A stretch of 64,000 nucleotides of DNA, from NCBI GenBank assembly GCA_037367355.1, contig CM074703.1, positions 868,001 to 932,000 on the forward strand. Direction: 5' to 3'. The first letter of the stretch is position 1; every line of letters starts with the position of its first letter. A program made the translations under genes and the position numbers. Shown here in pieces: positions 21,369-32,483 of this stretch. Origin of the DNA: Neoscytalidium dimidiatum (taxonomy: Eukaryota > Ascomycota > Dothideomycetes > Botryosphaeriales > Botryosphaeriaceae). The notes under the pieces are model-generated. The model made no database searches and had not been told where the DNA came from. It saw only the letters and a list, made by a program, of their open reading frames with translations.

Positions 21369-24032
21369 GGAGGTGGCCTGGCGCTGTATATATGGCGATG
21401 CCGAAGGGGAGGGCGCAAGCGGTGCGACGACAGCTGTGCGCTGAAGGAGGGACGGCCCTGAGTGCTTAGGCCGAAAGATTGACGGCTTTTGTGGGACAGT
21501 GCCTGAATCCTTTCGTGACTGGCAGGGGAGAAGGTTGAAATCAGTCGCGTGCGCACGATGATGCGTCGCCCGGAAGATAAACCAGATTCGTGGCTATGGT
21601 GACGATCCGCATGGTGTTGGCACAAAGGATTCTGTGGGGCTGCTCCTGGAGTGGAAATGGGGGCATAATTGAGGATGGGGGCCAAAAATTGCTGTCGTGC
21701 AGGCGCTCTCCCCACCCACCGACGGCCTACTCATTTTCTCTCTGTAGAGGATAAGTTGCTCGTGCCCTTGCTGCAATATGGAGCGCCGACACACGCCTTC
21801 AGCCTGATGCTTGGCGGACATGCGTAAACCTCGAAGCACCTGGTTGATGGGGAGCTGACATGCAGCCGATCCCTGTCAGGCTTGCGAGTAAGTCCGTCTC
21901 GCCAAAGAGCAATCCTTTCGGAAAGCACCGGGCGTCAGCCAGAGAAGGGACAAGACTGGTCCGCATGTTACCACAGATGCTACAAATGTATAAGCCACCA
22001 GTTTTCTGAACGTACTTACCTGCAGCCACCAATCCGCCCACAGGCGCGACAACCAAGCGGTGAAGAAGATGGCTGTCTCCCACGCCATCTCGGATTTACC
22101 AGGTTTCGGCGATAACGATCAGGGAGAACTCCATCTCGAAATGTGACTGGAAAACGCTTTGGGGTAACGGCAGTGCTTGAGCATCCTGGGTGCGCCGACT
22201 ATCTGCAGATATGGGAGTCCTTCCAACACAGACCATTCCGATGGATTATCGTCGGCTGTTGACCTACGAGGCAAAAGCCCGAACGCTTGGCCAACGTTGA
22301 TTCCGAGCTGTAGAAAAAGACTGAAGCGCACATCGCACATCAGCGCAATACTTCTTGAAGACTTCCACCATCCAATCAAGAGCTTGGCTAGCAGTTCCAG
22401 ATGGGTTAGAGCAGTTATTTGGGTCAAAGTTGCTCTTAGTAGCTAATGCAACCACGCCCGAGCGTATCCGCCACTGTGCAGCACGGCGTTTGGATGCGCC
22501 GAATCCGCTCGGAAACTGCCTAGTGGCATAAAGAGCAGCGTCATTTGTGGTGGCTCGAATAATGGATATCGCAGTATTGGATCTCTGGCGAGGTTTGCCG
22601 GCCACTCAGGAGGTCGAGGGGTGCTGCAGAAAAGCATTGCGCCGTGTCCGCCGACCGGGCTTGACCGCCGAGCGAGACCGCCTTTTCCGTCGGGTTATTA
22701 CAGCGCGGTCTCTCCAAAAATTTCTTGCACGCGATTCACAACCTTTGTGGACAGTGTTGAGCCGCTCTTAACCGTCGCCTCCAACGTCTGTGGGTCTATC
22801 GATGTTGCAGTATGAAGTGTAAAAGATCGCGCTTGGAGCCGAGTAGAAGCCGAGAGGACCAATCCGTGGAGAGGTTGAAAGGGGTTCCGAAGGGACAGGA
22901 AGTATGAAGCCTCGAGGTCTAGGGTCGGAGGCTGCGCAGCAGATGCGGCTTTGAGGAGACGAGCTGGATTTGCAACGAGAGCGGATCTGTTGATGGACTA
23001 TGTCGGCCCCGCTGTGCTCGTCAGTAGAGGTACTGTCGGACTATAGAGAGCTGGCTTGGCAGAGACGGGTCGATGAAACTGTTGCTACGGGCGTAAGGCT
23101 TACCCACGCATAAGAGAACATCGTGCGCGTTCGCGCCGACTCCCAAGCGGCCACGGAAGCGGCTGCGCTTGAGTGGCGCGCGGAATACTTCCGAGCGCTC
23201 GGTCGTGTGCGCTGCCACAGTACACAGGCACAGGGGCGGTGCAGCCAAGTAATTTCTCCTGTTTAGCAGTCCACGGCGATTCACGAGCATTTTACATTCA
23301 AGATTGACCGCAGAGGCTCGTATTCTCCGTGGCTGAGCAAACGAGGATCTGCTGCATGGCTTCAGGCGCGTCGCGCTCGCCGGCACAAATTGCCGCAAGC
23401 ACAACAGGAAGTTGGGCGTGTGTCATGAGCAGTTGGCCGGCTAAGGTAAGGGCAAGCTTGCAAAGGCCTCTGGCGGGCGCCTAGGCCCAGCCTGCAGCCA
23501 ACAATAGCCTAGGCAGGGGCCAGCCTCCAATTTTTTGGCTCGTATTCAAGCTTTGCTAAGCTTTAGGAGTGCGACGATCTGCGCCATTTGCAGCTGACAC
23601 TCTCCAGTCCGGCGCTTCCTATTCGTACACCAAAGCTGCGAAGCTTTTCCAAGCCCTCTGGCGTAGCCTTGGCACTCTTCGCTGGGGTGCCGAAGCCCTA
23701 AGCTCTGACAAGCCCCGCTCGTGTTCCTCTGTCTAAACCGTCTGAGTCTGCGCCCTTCTCCCCTCGCGCGCTTCTTACCCAATCAGGGCTCATTGTCGCG
23801 TGAACCATGCAGAGCTGGCTAGCCTCGACTGGCTTGTGGTGTCTTCCGGAAGAAACCATCGATCGTCCAGTTCGCCTGCACCAGCCCGTAAGACCCTGAC
23901 ACATGCCATCCGCGTCCCCCGTGGAGAAGCCAGCGCATTCCACCATGAGGCATTTATTCCTGCCTAGATTACCACGACGCTCACCCACACACCCGCCCAT
24001 CCACCACTCTCGACCCTTCACATCCACTCACC
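21369..24032. other. Gene-poor region, 2.7 kb
   Basis: I could not support any gene here. Open frames on both strands are short, without family motifs or convincing introns. The 21.4 kb end should contain the promoter of the lectin-like gene, and the 24.0 kb end the C-rich leader of the next small gene. Confidence 0.5.
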
Positions 24033-24533
24033 ATGCATCAGTTTGCAGCTGTCGTGCTCTTTTTCCTGCTGTGCTTAACTCAACCGAGTGAACAAAGGCC
24101 TTCTCCTCAGCTTTTGCGAACCACCGGTTGTAAATGTGGAACGAGCGCCCCCCATGCGAGCCACACTTTCTGGCTAGAGCCCCCTCCGATGGAAAACCCT
24201 GGCGACACATGCAAACGGCTCGCGGTTCAGCTGGGACACTGGCTGGATTGGATTGATGGCCACACCGATCTCCAGACGGCATGGCAACTGTACGCCGATA
24301 TCCTCAACAACCGATGGGCCAACGCAAAAGAGCAGCAGAGGCAACAGGCAGACACAGAAAACAGCGTGTCAGCAAGCATACCCGCTGGCCAAACCCAAGT
24401 GCTGTGCACGGTTGAGGGCATGAAAGAGACAGGTGGCGACATCACGCTCTCCGACCTCCTCGTCGTCAGGCTGTTTCTGGGCGCGGTTGTGTTGGTAGTC
24501 CTCTTTGAGTCGTTGACAACAATATGGTGGTGA
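24033..24533 (+). CDS. Small putative secreted or membrane protein, 166 aa
   Basis: An intronless frame from ATG 24033, which is preceded by a C-rich leader ending tccactcaccATG, a good fungal start context. Residues 1-20 (HQFAAVVLFFLLCLTQPS) look like a signal peptide. The mature part is polar, with few cysteines (CKCG, one in DTCKR, one in QVLCT). The last 25 residues are hydrophobic (LLVVRLFLGAVVLVVLFES), suggesting a C-terminal anchor. I know no family for it. The combination of leader, signal peptide and anchor supports a real gene, but a chance frame cannot be excluded. Confidence 0.45.
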   Translation: MHQFAAVVLFFLLCLTQPSEQRPSPQLLRTTGCKCGTSAPHASHTFWLEPPPMENPGDTCKRLAVQLGHWLDWIDGHTDLQTAWQLYADILNNRWANAKEQQRQQADTENSVSASIPAGQTQVLCTVEGMKETGGDITLSDLLVVRLFLGAVVLVVLFESLTTIWW

Positions 24534-25022
24534 GTGCTCATAGGCGCGCCACGGTCGTGCAATGCTGATTTCCCGAGCAGGAGCCTGGGAAAGGGCTTCC
24601 GTAGATTCTTCCCCATGGAGAGGGTTGGTGCAATTCGGCTGTGACTGGTTGGAGCGTTGAGCAATACCCCTGTAGTTTGGCTGTATGTAATTCTAGATAA
24701 GCCTTGTACGAGTCAGAATGTTTGAATTTGAGCGCGACATTGAGTATGCGCGGGCACCGTCCTGTAGAGAATTGCACTTTCCCACTAAGGCGGGCTCTGC
24801 CTGTAGCTCAGCTCACTCAGCCCAATCCTGCCGCCGGCCACATCGGCGTATTCCAGTCCTGCACTTAATGCACGGTGCACAGTCTTACACCAGCCATACC
24901 CCTGGACGCAGGCCAAAGGCGCGGGGCTTGCGTGCTTTTCCGCCGCTGGCCACATATATCTGTTGCCCCCCAGGCACGCGACCAGCTCTCACTCGCGTGC
25001 GCCCCCTTCGCACTCCGCAACC
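24534..25022. other. Intergenic region, promoter of the sulfatase-domain gene
   Basis: A TATA-like catatatc at 24954-24961 lies about 65 bp before the ATG at 25023, followed by a C-rich leader. No gene is seen. Confidence 0.5.
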
Positions 25023-27828
25023 ATGGAGCCTCCTTCATTCTGGCAGCTGAGTGCCAAGAGCCAGTTCGCTCTTCTCTTCGTTTCATCCTTCGCTGCAAAA
25101 CTTCTTCACCTTTACAGCCATCGCTCTTCACTTCCCATTCTACTAATCGTTCTTTACACTCCGACGTTCCTGCTTCCTGACATCCTCCTCATTCTCTTCG
25201 GCAAGCTCGTATACCGTCAAAATAGAGGAAAAGTATGGAAGGCTTTTGGAGCGCTTCTCGCGTCAGTATTTGTCCGGATTTCTCCCTTGTGACTTGCTGC
25301 GGCTGACTTCAGCTGAGTCTCGTCACCGTAACGGCCTCAGCTTCTCAGATCTCTTTTTACATGACGACTGGGGGTGAAGTGCAATGGATGGCCGCCGGAA
25401 ATCTTGCCAAGGACCCTGGAGGCCTCCGCATGCTTCTTTCCGAACTTCCAAAATTCTTCATCGTCATCCTCGCCTTCGCCATTATCTCTTGGCTCATTGC
25501 GCCTCGCTTTGACACGATAGTCAGCCACATTTGCCAACAAATTAGCCTCTCATTCAAACAAGTATATCAATATCTCAAGGGAAGGTCTGCGCTAGGTGGA
25601 CACCAACAGCTGCATGCCAATCTCGAGAAGACGCGAGTTTAGCCTACCTTCCTGCTTCTAACATATTCTGACTTGGCCACAGCAAACATAGCCGCAATGC
25701 TATTCCGTCACTCAGGAAGTCATTGACCATTTGCGCCGCAGTCTCGACGGTGGTCATTGATGTTCTTACTCTACAAATCGTCCGTCCGAGAAACCCACCT
25801 TACGCTCACATGAGCGGGTCACTTCCTATCACACTTTTCGAGTCGGCCTTCTTTAGTCCCATCAACAGCGACTTTTGCTTACCGTTTCCCACCCGCCGCG
25901 TCAACTTCCCGCTTGAGGAATACGTCAAGGTCTTGGGGTATTCGCCACCACTGGACTGGAAACCCTTCACTGAACAATGCCATCATGCCCGTAAAAATAT
26001 TGAAGGTCGGCCTGATGGTCCACCATCCGCACTTCGCAATGGAGAACTTGATCCAAGCATGCAAACGCATTCACCTGCGGTAGAAGACACTTCATCATAC
26101 TTGGGCGGCTACGACGCTTCTTGCGACCCTCTCAAGTTATCTAATTTGAACGAGGATATCTTGGATCGTATCATGGACACCGTGAAGAACGGCAAGCCCT
26201 TGATCAAGCATGTTCTCTTCGTCACTCTCGAAAGCACCCGTAAGGATATGTTTCCATTCAAGAAGGATAGCAGTGTCTACCAGAGCATCCTCTCATCCTA
26301 TGGTTCGACCCAGGTCGAGGCTACAAAAGAACTCAATGGAAAGCTCAGCAATCTTACGAGAACAGCAGCCTTTCTTACCGGAGAATCTACCAACTTTAGC
26401 CCAGATGAAGCTATCAACGGAAGCAGGTACCTTGGGCCATGGGCTGAACAGTTCCGCGCCGATAAGGGAGGGATCAACGTTCAACACGCAGTGACCGGCA
26501 GTGCGTTCACGCTCAAAAGCCTCATAACAAGCCATTGCGGCGTCGATCCTTTACCGGTTGACTTCACCGAAGAAATTCGGGGTCAGATGTATCAGCCCTG
26601 CTTTCCCCATATCTCAGAACTCTTCAACAAAGCAAAAAAAGACGATTCCACAGACCTTCGCGTCTCCTCTGGCCTGTGGGACGCCGCCCTTGTCCAAAGC
26701 ATCACCGACCAATGGGACTCACAGTACACGCTCGATGAGCAGATGGGCTTCCATCCCGAAAACATCATCCTTGACACCACGATCGAGGACCCCACCGCCA
26801 CACATTTTCCCCCAAAGCAACCACGCTGCAACTACTTTGGCTACCCAGAAACCGAATCTCTCCCTTACCTTCGCGATATGTTCATCGCCGCCAAGAAAAA
26901 CAACCGACGTCTCTGGGCCAGCCACATCACAAGCACAACGCATCACCCATACACGGTGCCGGAGTCCTGGCCGGGCAAGCAATCCTACGTGGCATCGCGC
27001 CGCTTCGCCGGCCTGGAGAACGAGGAGTTCGACCGCTACCTCAACACGATCAAATACCAGGACGAGTACCTCGACACGCTCTTCACCACCCTCCACGACA
27101 TCCGCGTCCTGCACGAGACCCTCGTCGTCCTCGTCGGCGACCACGGCCTCGCCCTCACCACCCCGGACGGCTCCAAATCGACGTTCGAGAACGGCCACCC
27201 CTCCAACCTGGCCATCCCCCTGACCTTCATCCACCCTGACCTCCCCCGCATCCAGCTCGACGCGCAGACCACGCCGACCAGCATCCTCCCCACCGTCCTC
27301 GACATCCTGCTGCAGACGGACTCCCTCGCCCCGGCCGAGCGACGCGTCGCGCACGACCTCCTCCCGCGCTACCAGGGCCAGTCCCTGATCCGCGCGCGGC
27401 GATGGAGCGTCCCGACGACCGCGGACGACGGCGGGGCCGGCGGGGACGCCGCGTACGCCAACGTCACCGGGCCCCAGCCCTTCCACTTCTCCGTCATCAA
27501 CCCGGGCGGCTCGCTGCTCGCCGTCTCGCAGGCGGGAGCCCCGTTCCGCCTGCTGCTGCCGCTGTGCTCGACGCTGCCGCTGACGTTCGGCGCCGCGCCG
27601 TCGCCGCGCGAGGTGGTCGCGTGGAGCGCGGACGGGCTGGCGGACGGGGTGCGGGAGGCGCACGGGGACGCGGCGGCGCGGTGGGCGGACTTGGCGAGGA
27701 GGCTGGGCGAGTGGTGGGTGTGGGAGACGAGGGACAGATGGGGGTATCATCGGCCTGCGAGGAGTACAGATAGGGGCGCGGCTGCCGGCGTGGGGAGTAT
27801 TAGGAAGAAGCATTGGTGGGAGACGTGA
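25023..27828 (+). CDS. LtaS-like sulfatase/phosphoethanolamine-transferase-fold membrane protein, 902 aa
   Basis: Exons 25023..25265, 25313..25632 and 25683..27828 join to 902 residues. The N-terminal quarter is membrane-embedded, with segments around QFALLFVSSFAAKLLHLY, LPILLIVLYTPTFLLPDILL and FFIVILAFAIISWLI. The outer catalytic domain is of the alkaline phosphatase/sulfatase superfamily (PF00884), closest in type to bacterial LtaS/MdoB. VLFVTLESTRKD (about residue 363) carries the acidic metal ligand and the Thr/Ser nucleophile. TTHHPYTVP lies near residue 606, and IKYQDEYLDTL leads to VVLVGDHG near 672 with the metal-binding Asp-His. Bacterial relatives transfer phosphoglycerol or phosphoethanolamine to glycans; the fungal role is unknown. 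The last 100 residues are GC-rich and low in conservation. The second intron appears to use a GC donor. Confidence 0.85.
25633..25682 (+). other. Probable GC-AG intron in the sulfatase-domain gene
   Basis: With donor gcgagt at 25633 and acceptor cacag ending at 25682, exons 2 and 3 join in phase (LEKTKHSRNAIPSLRK) to give a single 902-codon frame. A branch-site-like ctaac is present near 25659-25663. The only nearby GT (gtttag, a poor donor) would put exon 3 out of frame. Confidence 0.55.
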
Positions 27829-28029
27829 GTGAGTGCGGGTGAGGTCGAGGTGGGGTCGAAACGCCTGGGGGAGAGGAAGTCGAGGGACGCTGTCGCAATG
27901 ATAGAGGCTTTAATTTGCAGAAGCATACGGGTGGCTGAGGCTTTTCAGAGCATATACGGTGGGCAGAAGACTACTGCAGCATGCATCCGAGAAAAAAAAC
28001 AGTAAGATAATATTCCAAAACAGAAAGTG

Positions 28030-29811
28030 TTAACGGATCCGGAACTTCTGTGGAGTGATGTCCTTCTTGATACACAAGTCCATAAACTCCCCTTGCATGA
28101 TACCGTTTACTTGCTGGGCGGAAATGAGATAGTACTCTGGAATACCAGGTGCAAATGGTCGAAGAATGGCCGGGGAGGAGCAGCCAAGTAGCACACAGAT
28201 AATGTCGCCCTTCTGTGCCGGGCCGTTGGAGAATGCCGCCCATTGTCCAGCTGTCAGGGGAAGATGATCAATCCTCGGACTGATATCTTTCCACGTTCCG
28301 TTGAACTGTGCAATTTCCTTCTCCGCATCGATTTGGTCCAGGAATACTGCAAAGTCTGCGTCCTCGTTCAACTCGGCCTTTCCGTTCCCGACGTAGAAGA
28401 TGGGACAGTATAGATGCCCCGAAGCGACGAGGGTATATTTACCGTCGGTCTTCTCGATACAGTACTCTGGCGTCGTCGACAGCGAAGCCCGAAACTCTGG
28501 TCTTGGTAACGACTTGTATATTCCTTCGGCTGTGCCGTGTTCACCGCAGCGGCAAGAGCCCTCTCGAGAGTAGGCGCCCAAGCATGGAAGCCAGGTCTCG
28601 GCACCAGTCAAGTCCTCGGTCGGTGGGTGTTTTGCGCGAAAGATGAAGTTCAAGCTCTGGGCATTGTCTACAATAATTCTGAAGCACTGAACAAAAACGT
28701 CTTCCACTTTAGTGTTGCTTGAATAGTCGGGGATAATCCTTTGCCGATCGGAGTCATGGATTAGGGACAAGAGGGAGTATACAATGTCCCGAGGATCGTA
28801 GCAGCGCGATGAGAAAAACCTGGCGCACATCTGATGAAGGGCCAATTCGGGAGACTGTCTGTCCTCCTCAACGAAGGTCCGGATATCGTGGTTGGACGAT
28901 ACCAGGTGAATGGTCGCATGGAGTTCTTGAGAAACCGGGTCGAAGAAACCAGACTTTGAAGCTTTCAGGAGAAGCTCAGAAACTTGCGCAAGGTCACACC
29001 AGGAAAGAACTCGATCCCCACACGAGATCACGGGTGATTTAGCCAGCACGGCTTCTTGAATGATCCATCTTCTCCTGAACCAAGGCCGCTCAAGAAGCTT
29101 ACGAAATGCCTCCCAGTGATTCGCCCAAGAGCGGGTGTCTTGAAGAAACCTTTCTTCATCGATGTCTCGGTCGCGACACCATGCGCCCTCGCGCCGTTGA
29201 TACGTTGAATATTTTTGCAAGAGGTCTGTAGCCAAGTCGCTTTCCTCCGTCCTTTCTCCAAGCCAGATACTCACATACTTAGCGCCTTTGTATACCAGAT
29301 CCATCCGCCGTACTTGTTGGCTCTTTTCTTCGTCGTCTCCCTGGTTGATACAAATGCCATCAGCCCACGCATACCAGCCTTCATTAGGCCGTCTGATATG
29401 CCTCAGTCCCCTCTCCAGGTTGGAACTGATTTTAATTTTCCGGCGTATCGGAAAATGGTGCTCCACAAGGGCGAGAGGGTCTAGGCTGCCGGGATTCTGT
29501 AATTCTTGCTTATGCGTAGTCTGTGGTGCTCTATGAGAATGGGAAGCTCTCCCGCCTGAAGTACCGTCTGAACCGATATTGAGGGACTCAGGGTCAGATT
29601 TCAATCCAATCTCCACCTCCGTATCTGGCGTGGCGTTTCCCCATGTGTATGACAGTGCGTCAAAGTTGATTGTGTTCTGCGCTCCAAGCCGCATAACGTC
29701 GATTCCTATGTGTAGCGGAGCTTCTGGAGGCCCCGGGAATATGACAAGTACCCGTGTTTGAGCAGTAGGGTCTGTCAATCTCTGGTAGGTAAACCTTGGC
29801 AGGTCTTCCAT
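28030..29811 (-). CDS. HET-domain (heterokaryon incompatibility) protein, 593 aa
   Basis: A single exon from ATG 29811. The HET domain (PF06985) occupies roughly residues 50-215. It has ALSYTWG at 52-58, then a divergent spacer of about 50 residues, then YAWADGICINQGDDEEKSQQ near 147-166, VRRMDLVYKGAKYVSIWLG, and FRRRWIIQEAVLA further on. The C-terminal half has the pattern seen in many long HET proteins: CYDPRDIVYSLLSL, then KGDIICVLLGCSSPAILRPF, YYLISAQQVNGIMQGEFMD. Such proteins execute or trigger cell death when unlike strains fuse, usually together with an NLR or another allelic partner. No partner lies adjacent. The gene is convergent with the sulfatase-domain gene, 200 bp apart. Confidence 0.92.
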   Translation of the reverse strand: MEDLPRFTYQRLTDPTAQTRVLVIFPGPPEAPLHIGIDVMRLGAQNTINFDALSYTWGNATPDTEVEIGLKSDPESLNIGSDGTSGGRASHSHRAPQTTHKQELQNPGSLDPLALVEHHFPIRRKIKISSNLERGLRHIRRPNEGWYAWADGICINQGDDEEKSQQVRRMDLVYKGAKYVSIWLGERTEESDLATDLLQKYSTYQRREGAWCRDRDIDEERFLQDTRSWANHWEAFRKLLERPWFRRRWIIQEAVLAKSPVISCGDRVLSWCDLAQVSELLLKASKSGFFDPVSQELHATIHLVSSNHDIRTFVEEDRQSPELALHQMCARFFSSRCYDPRDIVYSLLSLIHDSDRQRIIPDYSSNTKVEDVFVQCFRIIVDNAQSLNFIFRAKHPPTEDLTGAETWLPCLGAYSREGSCRCGEHGTAEGIYKSLPRPEFRASLSTTPEYCIEKTDGKYTLVASGHLYCPIFYVGNGKAELNEDADFAVFLDQIDAEKEIAQFNGTWKDISPRIDHLPLTAGQWAAFSNGPAQKGDIICVLLGCSSPAILRPFAPGIPEYYLISAQQVNGIMQGEFMDLCIKKDITPQKFRIR

Positions 29812-32162
29812 GGCTCTTTTGAACGAAAGAGACACGAGTCAAAGTCAGCCTTGTAAGCAAAACGAAAGTTAGAGTGTAATATTCCGTAGGCAACTGAAAC
29901 GATCGAGACTCTGATTGCTCATGAGTGGACTGAATCTAACCACTCTGTTATGCTGCCGCCGATGGGCTTGCCTTTGAAGGTGTATAAATTATTTATTCGT
30001 TAGAGATATGAATTACCGAGATGGCCGATATCCCATCTAGCTTTAAGAACTTGCAGGTTGCGGGGTACCAAAAGCCGAGATGAGTTTATCTTCTTGTGCG
30101 AGATTGCTGCCTGCTGATCAGAGATCGGCAAAAGTGGGCGGCAGAAAAATAAGCCGTAAACTTTTTTTAGTTAGCGCTAATGCAGGGCCTTCACCTTTTA
30201 AACTGTATCCTATTGGTATGCGAGATAAAAAAAAAAGAAAAGCGATGAATACATAGCCAGTGATGCTAATGTAGGTGAATCAAAAAGATTGCGTAGTATC
30301 CAATTTGGGAACCTCCCCTGAGACTGGGAACTAACTCCATCTGTAGAGTTTGACTTTGCCTCCTATATGACGTTAAATGATGCACATCTCCTGTTTCAGT
30401 ACAATCCGTATTCAGAGGAACGGTTGGTGACCACTTTCAGATGGGGACGAGACACAGAACCGCCAAGCTTTCGTGTATGTACAAGCCCGATGCAGCCCAG
30501 ATGTATAACGCGTGAAATAACAGTTTTCCCTGCCCAAAATAATGCGTAGGTGAGCCTTGACTGTCCTTGATAGTTCGAAATTCAGGTTAGATGATTTCGT
30601 CCTCCAGCGAGATGTGTTATAACGACGCCACGAGTAACGATGTGGTGTTTACTATCTTGTAGAATTAGAGAGAAAAAAGAAAAAGGGACACCGTCAGCTC
30701 TTGTACTTATTCATAAGGTTGATTCTACCCCATTGGCTAAGACGGGGCCTGATTATTATCTCGAGTAGCATTCTACAAGCGCATACGACGGTCCGACTCA
30801 TTTGCTGGGGCCACAGTCTACTATAGTAGGTATTAATAGTCTCAGTGCTTCTAGTGTCATAGCTGTGCCGTACTAGGCGACATGATCAAAAGGCCAGGCC
30901 GCAGGCTACAGTTATCTGGCAATAATGATTCTGGGGCTCATCGTATTGAAATTCAGCTTACTTGTTCACAATATCTGTCATGCCTGCGGTCTGCAGCAAC
31001 ACGACGTATGATCTGATTTCTTGGGAGAGTCGTAGAATCTACTGCAGATTTGCGCCTGGTCCCGCCACCCAAAGATAATGCCGATTGTGTGCTCGAAACG
31101 TTGAGGGATGAGGGAACATCTGATACAGGAGCTGTTGAATAGTCTCCCGACGGAGGCAAACCATATTAGAAATAACGGACAGGAGACGGAAGTGGCGAAG
31201 GTGATCCGGGTCTTGGCCCGTACGATTATGGCAAGTTATTAATTGTCCTGGACCACATTGAGTGCTGTAAGTCACTCACCAGACGTCAATGAGCTGAAAT
31301 ATATACACTGGGATAAAATATCGCGACAAACATTTGGAGGAAAGAGAATATTAGGATCCGAGAATAAGTACGACAAGAGGAGCGGCCCGGATACGGAAGC
31401 GCTGTTGTTGTATTAAATAGCCTGCAAGCGTTTAGTTGGCGCCCACCCGTGTTGTCAACGAACGATCCCCGATTTAGTCTTGTTATGATCGATATGTTGG
31501 CTTGGACGTACGATTGCCTTGTTGGCATTCGTTGAGTCCCTAGCCCGAATTTGACAGTCTTGTAGATTTCTTAGATTATGTCACTCATGTGCTGATGATG
31601 GTAACAGAGACTTTGTAGTACTGAGACATCGCCAGCTGATATTCGTCAAGACACTCATTGAACGACAAAAGAATTAGAGAGGATGAATATCAATCCGTTA
31701 TGTAAACCCTATTCGGTTCAGATGTTGAAACATGTCTTGGGAGCCACTCCCGGAGTCCCTCATTATCGCATAGATGTATGTCCTCGGCGCTCTACTCAAC
31801 CAAGTGATGGCGGACCCCTAAAATTCTGAAGCATATTAAATATGCCTCTTTGCAAGGCTCCGTAGCCCTGATTGAAAGAGCATTTGAAGACCGCGCAATC
31901 CTATCCGCAGCAGTATCGTTTCATAAAACAGCCTGGTCTTATGCAGTGTCTGTCGTAAGAGGACACTGTTAGAGACCGCAGATCGACGTTACCACCGTGA
32001 TTGTTTACACCGGCGGCTACTGCACTTATTTGAACGAATACCCTGGTGCGACTATGCTAAAAATTTTTAGTTTCGGAGCAGCTCGGCCCAGCTGTTGTCG
32101 CTCGCTTAGTACGTACTAAACAGTATCAGTGCGGCAGAACACCACATAAAAAGAAAAAGAAA
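29812..32162. other. Gene-poor region, 2.35 kb
   Basis: This is moderately AT-rich DNA with no supportable protein gene. It includes the upstream region of the HET gene and, at its right edge, the downstream side of the 5S rRNA gene (T runs that would end Pol III transcription). Confidence 0.5.
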
Positions 32163-32282
32163 AACGTACAGTAGGCAGGATTCCCCAATGGTCACCCACT
32201 TGAGTACTAATTGCCCGGTCTACTGCTTAGATATCGGAGAGCGAACGGGATCCGTCGGTCTCAGTAGCCTATGACCGTACGT
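32163..32282 (-). rRNA. 5S ribosomal RNA gene, dispersed single copy
   Basis: Read on the minus strand, 120 nt match the fungal 5S pattern. The start ACGTACGGTCATAGG pairs over nine bases (one G-U) with the end ACTGTACGT to form helix I. GGCTACTG pairs with CAGTAGACC to form helix II with one bulged A. The conserved core blocks GGATCCCGTTCGCTCT and GTGGGTGACCA are in the right places. The internal promoter region (A box around AAGCAGTAGACCGGG) is intact. A TTTTTC Pol III terminator follows directly. Filamentous ascomycetes typically scatter single 5S genes among protein genes, as here. The intact helices argue against a pseudogene. Confidence 0.88.
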
Positions 32283-32483
32283 GAAAGGGAGAACGGCAAA
32301 GTACCATTATAAACCTCACAGAATACGCCTTGCAGAGTCCTTGTCGTCGGGAAAGAGTCCTATGCTTCCAATTCAGCCTTAGTACAAGCTTTTTAGTAGT
32401 TATAGGGAACGAAATTTTTTGCATTAACTGCACTCCGAGATAAAGCCACCGTGGTGTAACTAATTGGTCCCTTGGAAACCTCA

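Noticed and set aside
22119..22605. Minus-strand frames of 60-110 codons around 22.1-22.6 kb
   Set aside because: They overlap each other in different frames, show no conserved motif, and cannot be spliced into one protein.
26719..27813. 364-codon open frame on the minus strand
   Set aside because: It is antisense to the GC-rich end of the sulfatase-domain gene. Its Arg/Val/Gly-rich content is what codon-biased genes give on the opposite strand.
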